The notes under the pieces were generated by a model. It did not search any database, was not told the origin of the DNA, and worked only from the letters and a program-made list of their open reading frames with translations. The position numbers were made by a program, and so were the translations under genes. This document shows, piece after piece, positions 8,392-16,608 of a stretch of DNA of 64,000 nt (its first letter is position 1; each line of letters begins with the position of its first letter). Origin of the DNA: Actinomycetes bacterium. Its GTDB lineage: Bacteria; Actinomycetota; Actinomycetes; Actinomycetales; Microbacteriaceae. Location of the stretch: contig JAEYVZ010000006.1 of NCBI GenBank assembly GCA_023431405.1, forward strand, positions 62,001 through 126,000, read 5' to 3'.

Positions 8392-9632
8392 AGGAAGCTC
8401 TTCCCCTCGCCGCGGTACGTGGGGACCTCCCCCACCGCCGCGCCTCCGCGGGTGAGCACGTAGCGGTCGACCCGCTCGGCGAGCTCGCCGCTCTTGGCGT
8501 GACGGAACCACACGCGATCGCCGACCGACAGAGACCTCGCCGCGGCTCCCTGAAGCGGCGTCTGCACCTCGCCGGCGCCTTCGCGCGCCAGCGTGCGAAG
8601 GCCCGCCGGCCACACCGGCACCGGCTGCCGCGAAGCGACCGGCGGGCCCGACGCGATCCATCCGCCGCCGAGGACGGTGACGATGTCGGGCGTCGGCTTT
8701 CGCACCACCTCCAACGCGAAGGCGGCGGCCGGTGCGGGAGCGAACGCACGGTAGCCGTCGAACAGGTGCCCCGCGAGAAGCCCGCTGCCTGCGGTCGTCT
8801 CGGTCACCGAAAGATCGGCTGCGGTCTCCTCCAATGATCCGGTTCCGCCGCCGTTGACGAACTCCAGCGGCGCGACCTCCCGCAGCATCGCCACGATCGC
8901 CCCCCGGCGGTCGAGGAGCTCCTGCGCGCTCCGCCGCTGCATCCAGCGGATGACGGCATCCCCGGAGCCCGTGGCATCCGGCTGGCCTGCGATCTGCGCC
9001 TCGTACATCATGAGCCCGACCAGCTCGAAGCCGCGCCGCCCGACGATCGTGCGGGCGAGCCGGGCCACCTCCCCGGCGTCGTGCACCGGCGAACGACGCA
9101 CGCCGATGTGCCCGAGGACAGGGGCGCGCCACGATGCATCGGCATCGATCGCGACCCGCAGCGTCGGACGCGAGGAAGGCGCAGCCACAGCGTCGACGAG
9201 GTCGAGCTGAGCGGGGTCGTCGACCATCAGCGTGATGCGCGCTGCCGCAGCGGGATCGGCGGCGAGCGCCGCCAGCGCCGCACGGTCGGCTGTCGGGTAG
9301 CCGAGCACGACGTCGTCGTGGCTCGCAGCCAGCCACAGGGCCTCGGGCAGCGTGAAGGCGAGGATGCCGCGATAGCCGGGCACCGCGAGCGTCGCCTCCA
9401 GCACCTCCCGCACCCGGATCGACTTGCTCGCGACGCGGATCGGCACGCCCGACGAACGCACCACCATGTCGAGGGCGTTGTACCGGAGCGCATCGACGTC
9501 GATCGTCGCCACGGGGCCGGAGATCGAGGCGACCGATGCGGTGCGCGCGGTCCAGTAGGCGGCGGCATCCGTCCACGGCGCGGCCGTCGCACCGGATGTC
9601 GTCGCGGGAGGGCTGAGCAGGTCGAGGCTCAT
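8388..9632 (-). CDS. Amino acid deaminase/aldolase-like PLP enzyme (alanine racemase N-terminal fold)
   Basis: Fold-type III PLP protein, 414 residues. The N-terminal TIM-barrel block starts at about residue 40 with VATIDVDALRYNALDM, and VRVASK-like residues IRVASKSIRVRE near 65 supply the PLP lysine. Residues such as EFVNGGGTGS near 255 and DLSVTETTAGSGLLAG near 270 match D-threonine aldolase/D-serine dehydratase-type enzymes. The C-terminal domain has LGGGWIASG, a possible metal site. The family includes D-threonine aldolases and D-serine deaminases, so a D-hydroxyamino-acid lyase role is the best guess. The start at 9632 has GGAG-like sequence upstream. It forms an operon with the lactone oxidase by GTGA overlap. 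Confidence 0.8.
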   Translation of the reverse strand: MSLDLLSPPATTSGATAAPWTDAAAYWTARTASVASISGPVATIDVDALRYNALDMVVRSSGVPIRVASKSIRVREVLEATLAVPGYRGILAFTLPEALWLAASHDDVVLGYPTADRAALAALAADPAAAARITLMVDDPAQLDLVDAVAAPSSRPTLRVAIDADASWRAPVLGHIGVRRSPVHDAGEVARLARTIVGRRGFELVGLMMYEAQIAGQPDATGSGDAVIRWMQRRSAQELLDRRGAIVAMLREVAPLEFVNGGGTGSLEETAADLSVTETTAGSGLLAGHLFDGYRAFAPAPAAAFALEVVRKPTPDIVTVLGGGWIASGPPVASRQPVPVWPAGLRTLAREGAGEVQTPLQGAAARSLSVGDRVWFRHAKSGELAERVDRYVLTRGGAAVGEVPTYRGEGKSFL

Positions 9633-9751
9633 CGGGGGCTCCTTCGCACGTCGGCCTTAGCCTAGGGGCATGTGGTGCGCCCTGCCCACGTCGCGGTGCA
9701 CACGGGTGAGCGTGTGTCGGCACGTCGCTTCCGCCGCACAACCCGCGGGTC

Positions 9752-9757
9752 TACCGT
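9752..9757 (+). promoter_or_regulatory. -10 hexamer of the ABC exporter operon, leaderless type
   Basis: TACCGT ends 7 nt before the ATG at 9764. The 131-base divergent gap upstream holds no other recognisable element. Confidence 0.6.
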
Positions 9758-9763
9758 GCCGCT

Positions 9764-10741
9764 ATGACGATTGCGATCCAGACACGCGCACTCCGGAAGC
9801 GGTACGGAACCCGTGTCGCGGTCGAGAACCTCGATCTCACGGTGGAGGCCGGGACCGTGTTCGGGCTCATCGGTCCCAACGGCGCGGGCAAGACCACCAC
9901 GCTCCGGATGCTGCTGGACATCATCCGGCCCACGGCGGGTGAGATCGCGGTGCTCGGTCAGTCGCCCCGCGCGGGCGGCGCGGTCCTGCGTCGACGCATC
10001 GGCTACGTTCCGGGCGAGCTGCGCCTCGAGGGCCGTCTCACGGGGCGTGCGCTGATGCGGCGGCTGTCGGAGATCAGCGGGCACGTGCCCTCCCATCACG
10101 CCGACGACCTCGCAGACCGGCTGGGACTCGATCTCAACAGGCCCATCCACTCCCTGTCGAAGGGCAACCGGCAGAAACTCGGCCTCGTGCAGGCCTTCAT
10201 GCACCGTCCCGCCCTCCTCGTCCTCGACGAGCCGACGAGCGGCCTCGATCCACTCGTCCAGCGGACGTTCCTCACCATGGTGCGGGAGGCCCGCGATGCC
10301 GGGCAGACCGTGCTGCTGAGCTCCCATGTGCTCAGCGAGATCCAGCAGGCGGCCGACGATGTGGCCGTGCTGGCGCACGGCCGGGTCGTGGCGGAAGGGC
10401 CGGTGCCCTCGCTTCGCATCGCGAGCGTCCGCCGCATCCGGGCCACGATCACCGCTGTCGATGCGGATGCCGTGCGTTCGTCTCTGAGCGCGGTGCCGGG
10501 CATCGAGGATGTGCACGTCGACAGCGTGGGAGACCTCGTACGCGTGTCGGCGACAGCGCGTGGGGAGATCGATCCCGTGATGCGAGCGATCGGTGCGGGA
10601 ACGATCCGCGACCTCACCGTCGAGGAGCCTGACCTCGAGGAGTCGGTGCTGGAACTGTACGGAGAGGATGCTGCTCGCGGAGGCGATGCGGCTCGCCGCC
10701 GGGAGCGACCGGACCGCCGCGAGAAGGGCGGGCGATCATGA
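9764..10741 (+). CDS. ABC transporter ATP-binding protein
   Basis: Nucleotide-binding subunit of an export-type ABC transporter, 325 residues. The ATPase domain covers about 4-225: Walker A GPNGAGKT near residue 40, signature LSKGNRQKLG near residue 131, Walker B LLVLDEPTSGLDP near 150 and the H-loop SSHV near 186. An additional domain of about 100 residues follows, of the type common in exporters of the DrrA/CcmA group. The signature is SKGN rather than SGGQ, which is frequent in this subgroup. The stop overlaps the permease start as ATGA, so the two are one operon. Substrate is not predictable. Confidence 0.9.
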   Translation: MTIAIQTRALRKRYGTRVAVENLDLTVEAGTVFGLIGPNGAGKTTTLRMLLDIIRPTAGEIAVLGQSPRAGGAVLRRRIGYVPGELRLEGRLTGRALMRRLSEISGHVPSHHADDLADRLGLDLNRPIHSLSKGNRQKLGLVQAFMHRPALLVLDEPTSGLDPLVQRTFLTMVREARDAGQTVLLSSHVLSEIQQAADDVAVLAHGRVVAEGPVPSLRIASVRRIRATITAVDADAVRSSLSAVPGIEDVHVDSVGDLVRVSATARGEIDPVMRAIGAGTIRDLTVEEPDLEESVLELYGEDAARGGDAARRRERPDRREKGGRS

Positions 10742-11559
10742 GCGCGGTGGCACCGACGGCGCGCCGCGATCCGCTGCCGATCACGCGGAGATGGCTCTCC
10801 GACGGCTGGAGGGGCCAGATCGGGTGGACGGCGGGGCTGTCGGCCGTCGCCCTTCTTTACCTGCCGCTCTATCCCGCGATGCGCACGCCCGAGCTCACGA
10901 CCCTCCTCGACTCCCTTCCGCCGGCGCTCGTGCGAACGATCGGATACGAGGACATCGCCTCGGGCGCCGGGTACACGCAGGCCACCTTCTTCGGCCTCAT
11001 CGGGTTCGTGCTCATCACGATCGCGGCGATCTCCTGGGGAGCGCGATACACGGGCGGAGCCGAGGAGAGCGGCCTCCTGGAGCTGACTCTGTCGCACAGC
11101 GTGGGCCGCACGCAGTACGCCCTGGAGTCGGCGCTCGCCATCCTCGCGCGCCTGCTGCTTCTGGGTGTGGCGGCATTCGTTGTCGTGTGGGCTCTGAACG
11201 GCCCGGGCGAACTCGACCTCGACCCCATGAATCTGCTCGCCGTGACACTGGCCTGGGTGGGACTCGGGCTCGTCTCCGCCGCTGCCGCCTTCGGCGTGGG
11301 GGCGGCGTCCGGCCGGCGCGCCTGGGCCGTCGGCGGCGGCGCTGCGGTCGCCGTCGCGGGCTACGTGCTGCAAGCAGTGGCGAACAACAGCCCCGACCTC
11401 GACGGGCTGCGCCTCGCCTCACCATACGAGTGGGCCTTCGGCCAGGCGCCCCTGTCGCACGGATTCGACGTGCCCGGGATGCTCGCCCTCGCAGGCGTGT
11501 CCGCGGTGTTCGTCGCGGTCGGAACCCTCGCGCTGTCGCGCCGCGACATCCTCGGCTGA
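10738..11559 (+). CDS. ABC transporter permease (ABC-2 type)
   Basis: Membrane partner of the preceding ATPase, 273 residues. It shows a first helix at about 30-48, then an extracytoplasmic segment with PALVRTIGYED, and a cluster of helices from about 85 to the end. The motif EESGLLELTLSHSVGRTQY near residue 105 resembles the amphipathic coupling segment of ABC-2 permeases. The last residues, LALSRRDILG, are the usual cytoplasmic tail. The ATG at 10738 overlaps the ATPase stop by 4 bases, so expression is coupled. Export of a lipid-like or drug-like compound is the family theme, not a demonstrated role here. Confidence 0.85.
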   Translation: MSAVAPTARRDPLPITRRWLSDGWRGQIGWTAGLSAVALLYLPLYPAMRTPELTTLLDSLPPALVRTIGYEDIASGAGYTQATFFGLIGFVLITIAAISWGARYTGGAEESGLLELTLSHSVGRTQYALESALAILARLLLLGVAAFVVVWALNGPGELDLDPMNLLAVTLAWVGLGLVSAAAAFGVGAASGRRAWAVGGGAAVAVAGYVLQAVANNSPDLDGLRLASPYEWAFGQAPLSHGFDVPGMLALAGVSAVFVAVGTLALSRRDILG

Positions 11560-11583
11560 CCAGCGGGTCGGAGCGGACAGCGA

Positions 11584-12537
11584 TCACATGCCTTCGCCGG
11601 GCGGCTCGCTTCCGGCATCCGGAGGAAGCGACGGCGGCCGACGACCGTCACCCGAACGGCGTGGCGGGGGCGCGGGCGGCTCCACCTCCCCGTCGACGTC
11701 GGGCGCGGACTCGTCACCTTCCTGTTCGAGCGCGTCGAGGTCGGCGCCCGCCGGCGCTCCGGGTTCGCTCTCTCCGCCCCGCCTCTCCGCGGGTGTCGCG
11801 CTTCCCGGTGCTGTCTCACCCGGTGCCGTCTCACCCGGTGCCGTCTCACCCGGTGCCGTCTCAGCCGGTGCCGTGTTCCCAGGCTGCGTCTCGCGCGGCT
11901 TCGTCGGCGTCACGGTCGTCGTGACAGATGCCTTGCGTGCCTTCTGGGCGGCGATCACCGACTGACTGCCGAAGTAGAACGCCGCCACCGCCACCACGAG
12001 CGTCCCGAGCGTCGTCATCAACTGCTGCGACATCTCCGCCGACGGGCGATCACCGGCCTCGAGGACCACCCGGTATCGCGCCTGCGCCCCTGATGTCCCC
12101 GAGACCCGCTCCCGGCTGACGATCTCCGCGAGCGGGAGCTCGTCGGCCTGCGACACGGTGAGATCGTCGAGCACTCGCCGGTCCTGAGCATCGGCGTTGG
12201 AGATCAGGAACACCGAGACGACCGCGAAGATGACGATGAGCATGAGCGCGATGATGGCGCGGATGCTCCCCTCCGGCAGCCCCATTGCCTCGCGATAGTC
12301 GTACAGTCCGAGACGACGGAAGATGATCGCCATCGATGCGAGGCCGATCATCAGCACCGAGATGGAACCGACGACAAGCAACGGAAGCACGAACTCCGGC
12401 GGCAGGAAACTCGAGTTCTTCAGCACGACGACCGCCAGGGTCAACGCGAGGATCACCGCCGCGAACGCGACGACGAAGACGATGATGGCGCCCGACGCGC
12501 TCACCGCCCCGGATTTGCTCATACGGAACCATGACAT
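11584..12537 (-). CDS. Multi-pass membrane protein with PGETA repeat and long disordered tail, hypothetical
   Basis: A 317-residue protein of unknown function. Three hydrophobic helices lie at about 16-40, 48-72 and 92-113, and a fourth at about 177-195. Between the second and third is the motif GLPEGSIRAIIALML, which looks like a conserved family core. The region from residue 113 to 176 is polar and should be on one face of the membrane. After the last helix come tandem PGETA pentapeptides (about 212-236) and an acidic Pro-rich tail to the end. Start ATG at 12537; no clear Shine-Dalgarno. It is convergent with the ABC permease gene, 24 bases apart. Confidence 0.75.
   Translation of the reverse strand: MSWFRMSKSGAVSASGAIIVFVVAFAAVILALTLAVVVLKNSSFLPPEFVLPLLVVGSISVLMIGLASMAIIFRRLGLYDYREAMGLPEGSIRAIIALMLIVIFAVVSVFLISNADAQDRRVLDDLTVSQADELPLAEIVSRERVSGTSGAQARYRVVLEAGDRPSAEMSQQLMTTLGTLVVAVAAFYFGSQSVIAAQKARKASVTTTVTPTKPRETQPGNTAPAETAPGETAPGETAPGETAPGSATPAERRGGESEPGAPAGADLDALEQEGDESAPDVDGEVEPPAPPPRRSGDGRRPPSLPPDAGSEPPGEGM
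11804..11878 (-). repeat. 15-bp tandem coding repeat (PGETA units)
   Basis: Four near-identical 15-base units (plus-strand form CCCGGTGCCGTCTCA, the first with one change) and a degenerate fifth encode consecutive Pro-Gly-Glu-Thr-Ala units. Exact nucleotide identity of the middle units suggests recent expansion by slippage. Confidence 0.85.
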
Positions 12538-12627
12538 CGCGCGCCCCCCGCACTGACGTCCGCGGCCCCCATGCCGCGGTTGGCTGCACTCTAGAACGCG
12601 AGCGGACGCGGCGCCAGAGGGCGGGTG

Positions 12628-12700
12628 TGCCCCCGCTGGGACTCGAACCCAGACTGAAGCGATTTTAAGTCGCCTGCCTCTGCCATTGGGCTACGGGGGC
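12628..12700 (-). tRNA. tRNA-Leu (anticodon UAA), class I shape
   Basis: A 73-base cloverleaf: acceptor GCCCCCG paired with CGGGGGC, discriminator A, D-stem GCC/GGC, anticodon stem GGCGA/TCGCT with loop CTTAAAA (anticodon TAA), variable loop TCAGT of only 5 bases, and T-arm CTGGG-TTCGAGT-CCCAG. CCA is not encoded. The anticodon reads UUA, a very rare codon at this GC. Standard tRNA-Leu has a long variable arm, which is absent here, so the isotype rests on the anticodon alone. Confidence 0.85.
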
Positions 12701-12730
12701 CTGCGATCACGATAGCCCTGCTCAACAGAC

Positions 12731-12762
12731 GACCGGCGCGCCCTCGGAGGGACGCGCCGGTC
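12731..12762 (-). terminator. Hairpin terminator after the NDH-2 gene
   Basis: A perfect 10-bp stem (GACCGGCGCG with CGCGCCGGTC) closes a 12-base loop that itself contains CCCT/AGGG. It lies 24 bases past the stop of the NADH dehydrogenase gene and just before the tRNA. No U-tract is seen. Confidence 0.65.
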
Positions 12763-12785
12763 GGATGTCGGTCGGGCGACGACGG

Positions 12786-14173
12786 CTACTTGGCGGCCGT
12801 CGCCGGTTCGGGTGCGGGCTCGGCGACCGCCGGACGGGGACGGGCCGCGAACTCCTCGAAGACGTAGCGCGGGTTCTGCACGGTCTGCAGCGACACGTTG
12901 TCGCGCGACAGCCAGAAGTTGTGCCACCAGTCTCCGATGACGCGCCACTTGCGCTCCCACGACGGCATGGCGAGGCCGTGGTAGCCGCGGTGGGCGACCC
13001 AGGCGATGAATCCCTTGAGGGCGATCTTGCCCGACTGGAACACACCGTTGTACAGCCCGAGACCGGCGACCGCGCCGAGGTTCTTGTGGAAGTACTCGCG
13101 GGGCACTTCGCCGCGCAGGACCGCGACGACGTTCTTCGCAAGCAGCTTCGCCTGGCGCACGGCGTGCTGGGCGTTCGGCACGCAGTATCCGCCGACGCCG
13201 CCTCCGGAGAGGTCCGGAACCGCCGCGACGTCGCCCGCCGCCCAGGCGCCCTCGACGATCTCGTCGGGCGTGCCGACCCGCAGGTCGGCGCGGGTGCGGA
13301 TGCGGCCGCGCTCCTCCACCGGGAGGTCGCTGCCACGGACGACGGTCGGGTTCGCCATGACGCCCGCGGTCCACACGATGAGGTCGGTCGGGATGACCTC
13401 GCCGGTGGAGAGCTCCACGTTGCCGTCGACGGCGCCGGTCACCTGCGTGTCGAGGTGGACGCTCGCGCCGCGCTTGGCGAGGTCTTTGAGCACCCATTCG
13501 CTCGTCTTGAGCGAGACCTCGGGCATGATGCGCCCCATCGCCTCGATGAGGTGGAAGTGGGTGTCCTCGAAGCGAAGCTGCGGGTAGTCCTTGAGCAGAG
13601 ACGAGGCGAGTGCGCGCATCTCGGCGAACACCTCGATGCCGGCGAGCCGCCGCCGACGACCACGACCGTGAGCAGACGATCGCGCTCGGGGCCGGGAGGA
13701 AGGTTCGCTGCACGGTCGAAGTTGGTGAGGATGCGGTCGCGGATGGCGACGGCCTCTTCGATCGTCTTGAGGCCGATCGCGTTGTCGGCGATGCCGGGGA
13801 TCGGGAACGTCCGGGAGACCGCGCCGGCGGTGACGACGATCTGATCGTACGACTCCTGCCAGGGCTCTCCGATCTCCGGCGTGATGGTGGCCGTGCGGTT
13901 GGCGTGGTCGATGCCGGTGACCTTCGCCGTGACGACACGGGTCTTCTTGAGGTGCCGACGAAGTCCGACGATGACGTGCCGCGCCTCGATCTCACCTGCG
14001 GCGACCTCGGGAAGGAACGGCTGGTAGGTCATGTACGGCAGCGGGTCGACGATCGTGACCTCCGCCTCACCCTTGCGGAGGTGCTTCTCGAGCTTCCACG
14101 CGGTGTAGAAACCGGCGTAGCCACCTCCGACGACGAGGATCTTGGGCACGGTGCTGGTCGCAGTGCTGGTCAC
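12786..14173 (-). pseudogene. Type II NADH dehydrogenase (NDH-2), interrupted by a one-base frameshift
   Basis: NDH-2 is a membrane-associated flavoprotein passing electrons from NADH to menaquinone without proton pumping. The N-terminal half (GTG at 14173, AAGGAG upstream) has the FAD motif VVGGGYAGFY. It continues to VVVVGGG, the start of the NADH-binding Rossmann motif. There the frame is lost at about 13643-13647: the next codons should read Phe-Ala-Gly-Ile-Glu, and one base of the Phe codon is missing. In the shifted frame the rest is intact: HFHLIEAMGRIMPE, DLIVWTAGV, AAGDVAAVPD, and the C-terminus to 12786. Total length of 1388 bases equals a whole number of codons less one base. Either a real mutation or a sequence error. 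Confidence 0.88.
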
Positions 14174-14193
14174 AGGAAGAGGAACTCCTTGAA

Positions 14194-15480
14194 TCAACGG
14201 CTCGGCGATCGCGGAATGCGCGCCGATCTTATTCGCCGGGCAGCAGCGGTGACGCCGAGCCCGACCAGTATAGCGGCCAGCGTTCCCCCCAGGAGCGGCA
14301 CCGTCCCGTAGAGGAGGGTGTCGGCGCTCGGCAGGAGCGCGGATCCGGTGCGCGTCGCGGACTCCGCGGGAGGCAGAGGCGGGATCTGCACCGGGGTGAC
14401 GGTGGGTGTCGGCTCGGGCGACGACTCGGCCCGCCGATAGAGACGGATCCATTCGGCCAGGCTGCCCATCGGGTTGCTGTCGACTTCCGCGACGTCGGCG
14501 CGCACGGCGGCGGTGGCGTCGATGAGGCCACGGCCGTACAGGGCGGGATTGTCACGTGACTCCCTGGTCTGCCGCGCCGTGGAGACGATGCGGTTGATGA
14601 CGTTGTCGGCGTCGAGCTCGGGGTGGGCCGCGCGCACGAGCGCCGCGACGCCCGCCACGATCGGGGCGGCCCCGCTCGTCCCGTTCCAGACGACGAGCTG
14701 CCCGTCGGCGGAGACTCCCAGCAGTTCCTCGCTCGGCGCCATGATGCCGATCGCGATCCCCTGCGTCGATGCCTCGACGCTCGCCTTCCCGGTGCGGTCG
14801 ACGCCGCCCACGGTGAGAACTCCCGGAATCGTCGCCGGTGCGCCGACCTCGTCGGTGCCGCTCCCCTTGTTCCCCGCGGCGACGACGACGACGACATCGT
14901 TCTCGAAGGCGTTCAGGAACGCCTTGTCCCAGCTCTCATCCCACTCGAGGGTGTTCGTCGTGAACGACAGGTTGATGATGTCGGCACCCTGGTCGACGGC
15001 CCACTCCATCGCCGCCGCCACCTGGTCGACGAAGGGGATCGATGCGGAGGCGCCGAAGCCGACCGAGATCGACAGGAGCGACGCCTCCGGCGCGACCCCG
15101 AGCATCCCCGCCCCGTCGCCCGTGCCGCGCGAGGCCGCGAGCGACCCGACCCAACTGCCGTGATTGGAGTCGACCGCGCCGACGGGCGTGCGACCGTCGG
15201 ACGAGCCGAGGCCCGAGAAATCGGCACCTCCGATGACCGCGCCTTCGAACTCCGCCGGGCCGCGGCCGATGCCGGTGTCGATGACGGCGATCGTCACGCC
15301 CTCCCCGCGCGTCGTCTTCCACGCCTCCCGGATGCCGTAATCGTCGAGCCAGTACTCGGCGGCCTGCGCCGGGTCGAGCTCGGCCGCATCGGGCGTCTCC
15401 TCGGGAGCAGGAGCCGCTCCCGTGGCAGCGGTCAGCAGAAGGACGAGCCCGGATGCCGCAAGGGTGGCGCGGATCTTCAT
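14194..15480 (-). CDS. Secreted, membrane-anchored S8 family serine peptidase (subtilisin/mycosin-like)
   Basis: Exported protease of 428 residues. It has a signal peptide (about 1-23, ALASGLVLLL-like core), then a catalytic domain with the triad blocks AVIDTGIG (Asp near 72), SNHGSWVGS (His near 108) and WNGTSGAAPIVAGVAA (Ser near 286). The oxyanion Asn lies in VAAGNKGSG near 215. A Pro/Thr-rich linker follows, and the C-terminus is a transmembrane helix (about 393-415) with a basic tail, the layout of mycosins. GTSGAAP replaces the usual GTSMAAP. It is translated from an ATGA overlap with DUF501. No type VII secretion genes are in the window, so a mycosin role is not supported. Confidence 0.88.
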   Translation of the reverse strand: MKIRATLAASGLVLLLTAATGAAPAPEETPDAAELDPAQAAEYWLDDYGIREAWKTTRGEGVTIAVIDTGIGRGPAEFEGAVIGGADFSGLGSSDGRTPVGAVDSNHGSWVGSLAASRGTGDGAGMLGVAPEASLLSISVGFGASASIPFVDQVAAAMEWAVDQGADIINLSFTTNTLEWDESWDKAFLNAFENDVVVVVAAGNKGSGTDEVGAPATIPGVLTVGGVDRTGKASVEASTQGIAIGIMAPSEELLGVSADGQLVVWNGTSGAAPIVAGVAALVRAAHPELDADNVINRIVSTARQTRESRDNPALYGRGLIDATAAVRADVAEVDSNPMGSLAEWIRLYRRAESSPEPTPTVTPVQIPPLPPAESATRTGSALLPSADTLLYGTVPLLGGTLAAILVGLGVTAAARRIRSARIPRSPSR

Positions 15481-15986
15481 CCGGCCGCCCGCGGTGACGC
15501 GCAGGTGCAGACGTCGGGGCTCCATCCGCCGCGTTCGAGGGCGAGATCGCCGATCGGGTTGACGCCCGGCCCGGCGGCGAGCGAATGCGCCGCGAGCGCG
15601 TGGAGGCACTTGACCCGTGTGGGCATGCCGCCTGCCGAGATGCCCTCGATCTCGGGCACCTCGCCGTGCGCGGCACGGTCGGCGAGATAGGCCTCGTGAG
15701 CGGCGGCGTAGGCCAGCGCGACACCCTCGTCGTCGGCGAGGAGCTCACTGAACTCACGCATGACCTGCGTCGCCTCGAGAGCGCTCATCGCCGCCGTGGC
15801 CCCGGGGTGGGTGAGGTAGTAGAACGTCGGGAACGGGGTGCCGTCGGGCAGCCGGGGCTCGGTAGCCACCACGGTGGGATTGCCGCAGCTGCAGCGCGCA
15901 GCGATGCCCACGACTCCCCTCATCGGCCGGCCGAGCTGTTCGCGCATGGTCTCGAGGTCGGCGTCTGTCGCGGATGTCAGTGGCAC
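15477..15986 (-). CDS. DUF501 domain protein
   Basis: A 169-residue actinobacterial DUF501 protein of unknown function. Notable residues are the Cys pair in AARCSCGNP near residue 30, the block FPTFYYLTHP near 53, and the C-terminal Cys residues in VKCLH and DVCTCAS. The four or more Cys could bind a metal. Its position between ftsB and the S8 peptidase, downstream of eno, is the usual actinobacterial order. The GTG start at 15986 is supported by TACCCT ending 7 nt upstream; in-frame sequence continues further upstream but without a better start. The 3' end overlaps the peptidase start as ATGA. Confidence 0.87.
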   Translation of the reverse strand: MPLTSATDADLETMREQLGRPMRGVVGIAARCSCGNPTVVATEPRLPDGTPFPTFYYLTHPGATAAMSALEATQVMREFSELLADDEGVALAYAAAHEAYLADRAAHGEVPEIEGISAGGMPTRVKCLHALAAHSLAAGPGVNPIGDLALERGGWSPDVCTCASPRAAG

Positions 15987-15992
15987 CGTTCC

Positions 15993-15998
15993 AGGGTA
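15993..15998 (-). promoter_or_regulatory. -10 hexamer of DUF501, leaderless type
   Basis: TACCCT on the minus strand ends 7 nt before the GTG at 15986. It lies in the 41-base gap after ftsB, so DUF501 and the peptidase may be transcribed separately from ftsB. Confidence 0.5.
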
Positions 15999-16027
15999 CG
16001 TCAGCAGGCCGAGAGGCTCACGGACGC

Positions 16028-16528
16028 TCAATCGACGGCGGCGGTCTGTGCCAGGCCCGCGGCCGTGATCGATCGCAGCATCTGGCCCATCCAGTCGCTG
16101 CGTGTCTCCTCGACCTCGTCGCTGACCGGCTGCTGCTCGGCGGGGATCGCACTGTCGGGGAGGTCGTCGTCGACGAGGTACACGACCTCTCCGGGCTTCA
16201 CGTAGTACAGCCGCTCGCGGGCCTGCGAGGTGATGTAGGCCGGGTCGCGCCAGCGCTCGCGCTCGGTCTCCAGCTCCCGCACCTTCTCGTGCCCGACCTG
16301 CACCGCTTCCTTGAGGGCGGCGAGCTGCTGTCGCTGGTCGACGTACACGCCCACCGTGGGGACGAGGACGAACGCGGCAAGGACGACCAGCCCCAGCATG
16401 ATGCCGGTGAAAGCCGACAGCCGCACGCCTCCCATCCAGTCGCGCACGTCGACACGACGCGCCGGAGCAGGCGACGAGGAACGACGAAGGGGAGCCGACG
16501 CGTCGCGTTCGGCTCCCCTTGTGGTCAT
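16028..16528 (-). CDS. ftsB: Septum formation initiator family protein (FtsB/DivIC)
   Basis: Single-pass division protein that joins FtsL and FtsQ in the divisome. The 166 residues have a polar, Arg-rich N-terminus, one transmembrane helix at about 40-62 (GIMLGLVVLAAFVLVPTVGV in part), and a coiled coil to about 95 (QRQQLAALKEAVQVGHEKVR in part). The conserved RDPAYITSQARERLYYVKPGE block follows near 90-112. Beyond it is an acidic tail of about 50 residues that is longer than in E. coli FtsB. The ATG start at 16528 carries a -10 TAGGCT 7 nt upstream. The neighbour eno is upstream, with a terminator hairpin between them. Confidence 0.92.
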   Translation of the reverse strand: MTTRGAERDASAPLRRSSSPAPARRVDVRDWMGGVRLSAFTGIMLGLVVLAAFVLVPTVGVYVDQRQQLAALKEAVQVGHEKVRELETERERWRDPAYITSQARERLYYVKPGEVVYLVDDDLPDSAIPAEQQPVSDEVEETRSDWMGQMLRSITAAGLAQTAAVD

Positions 16529-16534
16529 GCCCCC

Positions 16535-16540
16535 AGCCTA
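16535..16540 (-). promoter_or_regulatory. -10 hexamer of ftsB, leaderless type
   Basis: TAGGCT on the minus strand ends 7 nt before the ATG at 16528. Confidence 0.6.
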
Positions 16541-16569
16541 CGCAGGCGACGATGACGATCGGTGAGGCA

Positions 16570-16603
16570 CTCCGGCCGCGGCGCGAGAACGTCGCGGCCG
16601 GAG
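16570..16603 (-). terminator. Hairpin terminator after eno
   Basis: An 11-bp perfect stem (CTCCGGCCGCG with CGCGGCCGGAG) begins within a few bases of the eno stop. The stem can extend inward with a G-U pair around a CGAGAA loop. It separates eno from ftsB. Confidence 0.7.
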
Positions 16604-16608
16604 GTGCA

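Noticed and set aside
7078..9741. An 887-codon minus-strand frame spanning two genes
   Set aside because: Only its last 438 codons, from GTG 8391, are lactone oxidase. The upstream part is a shadow of the PLP enzyme gene in another frame.
12628..12700. Possible integration (attachment) site at the tRNA-Leu 3' end
   Set aside because: No integrase or repeated tRNA end is found near. The neighbours are ordinary chromosomal genes.
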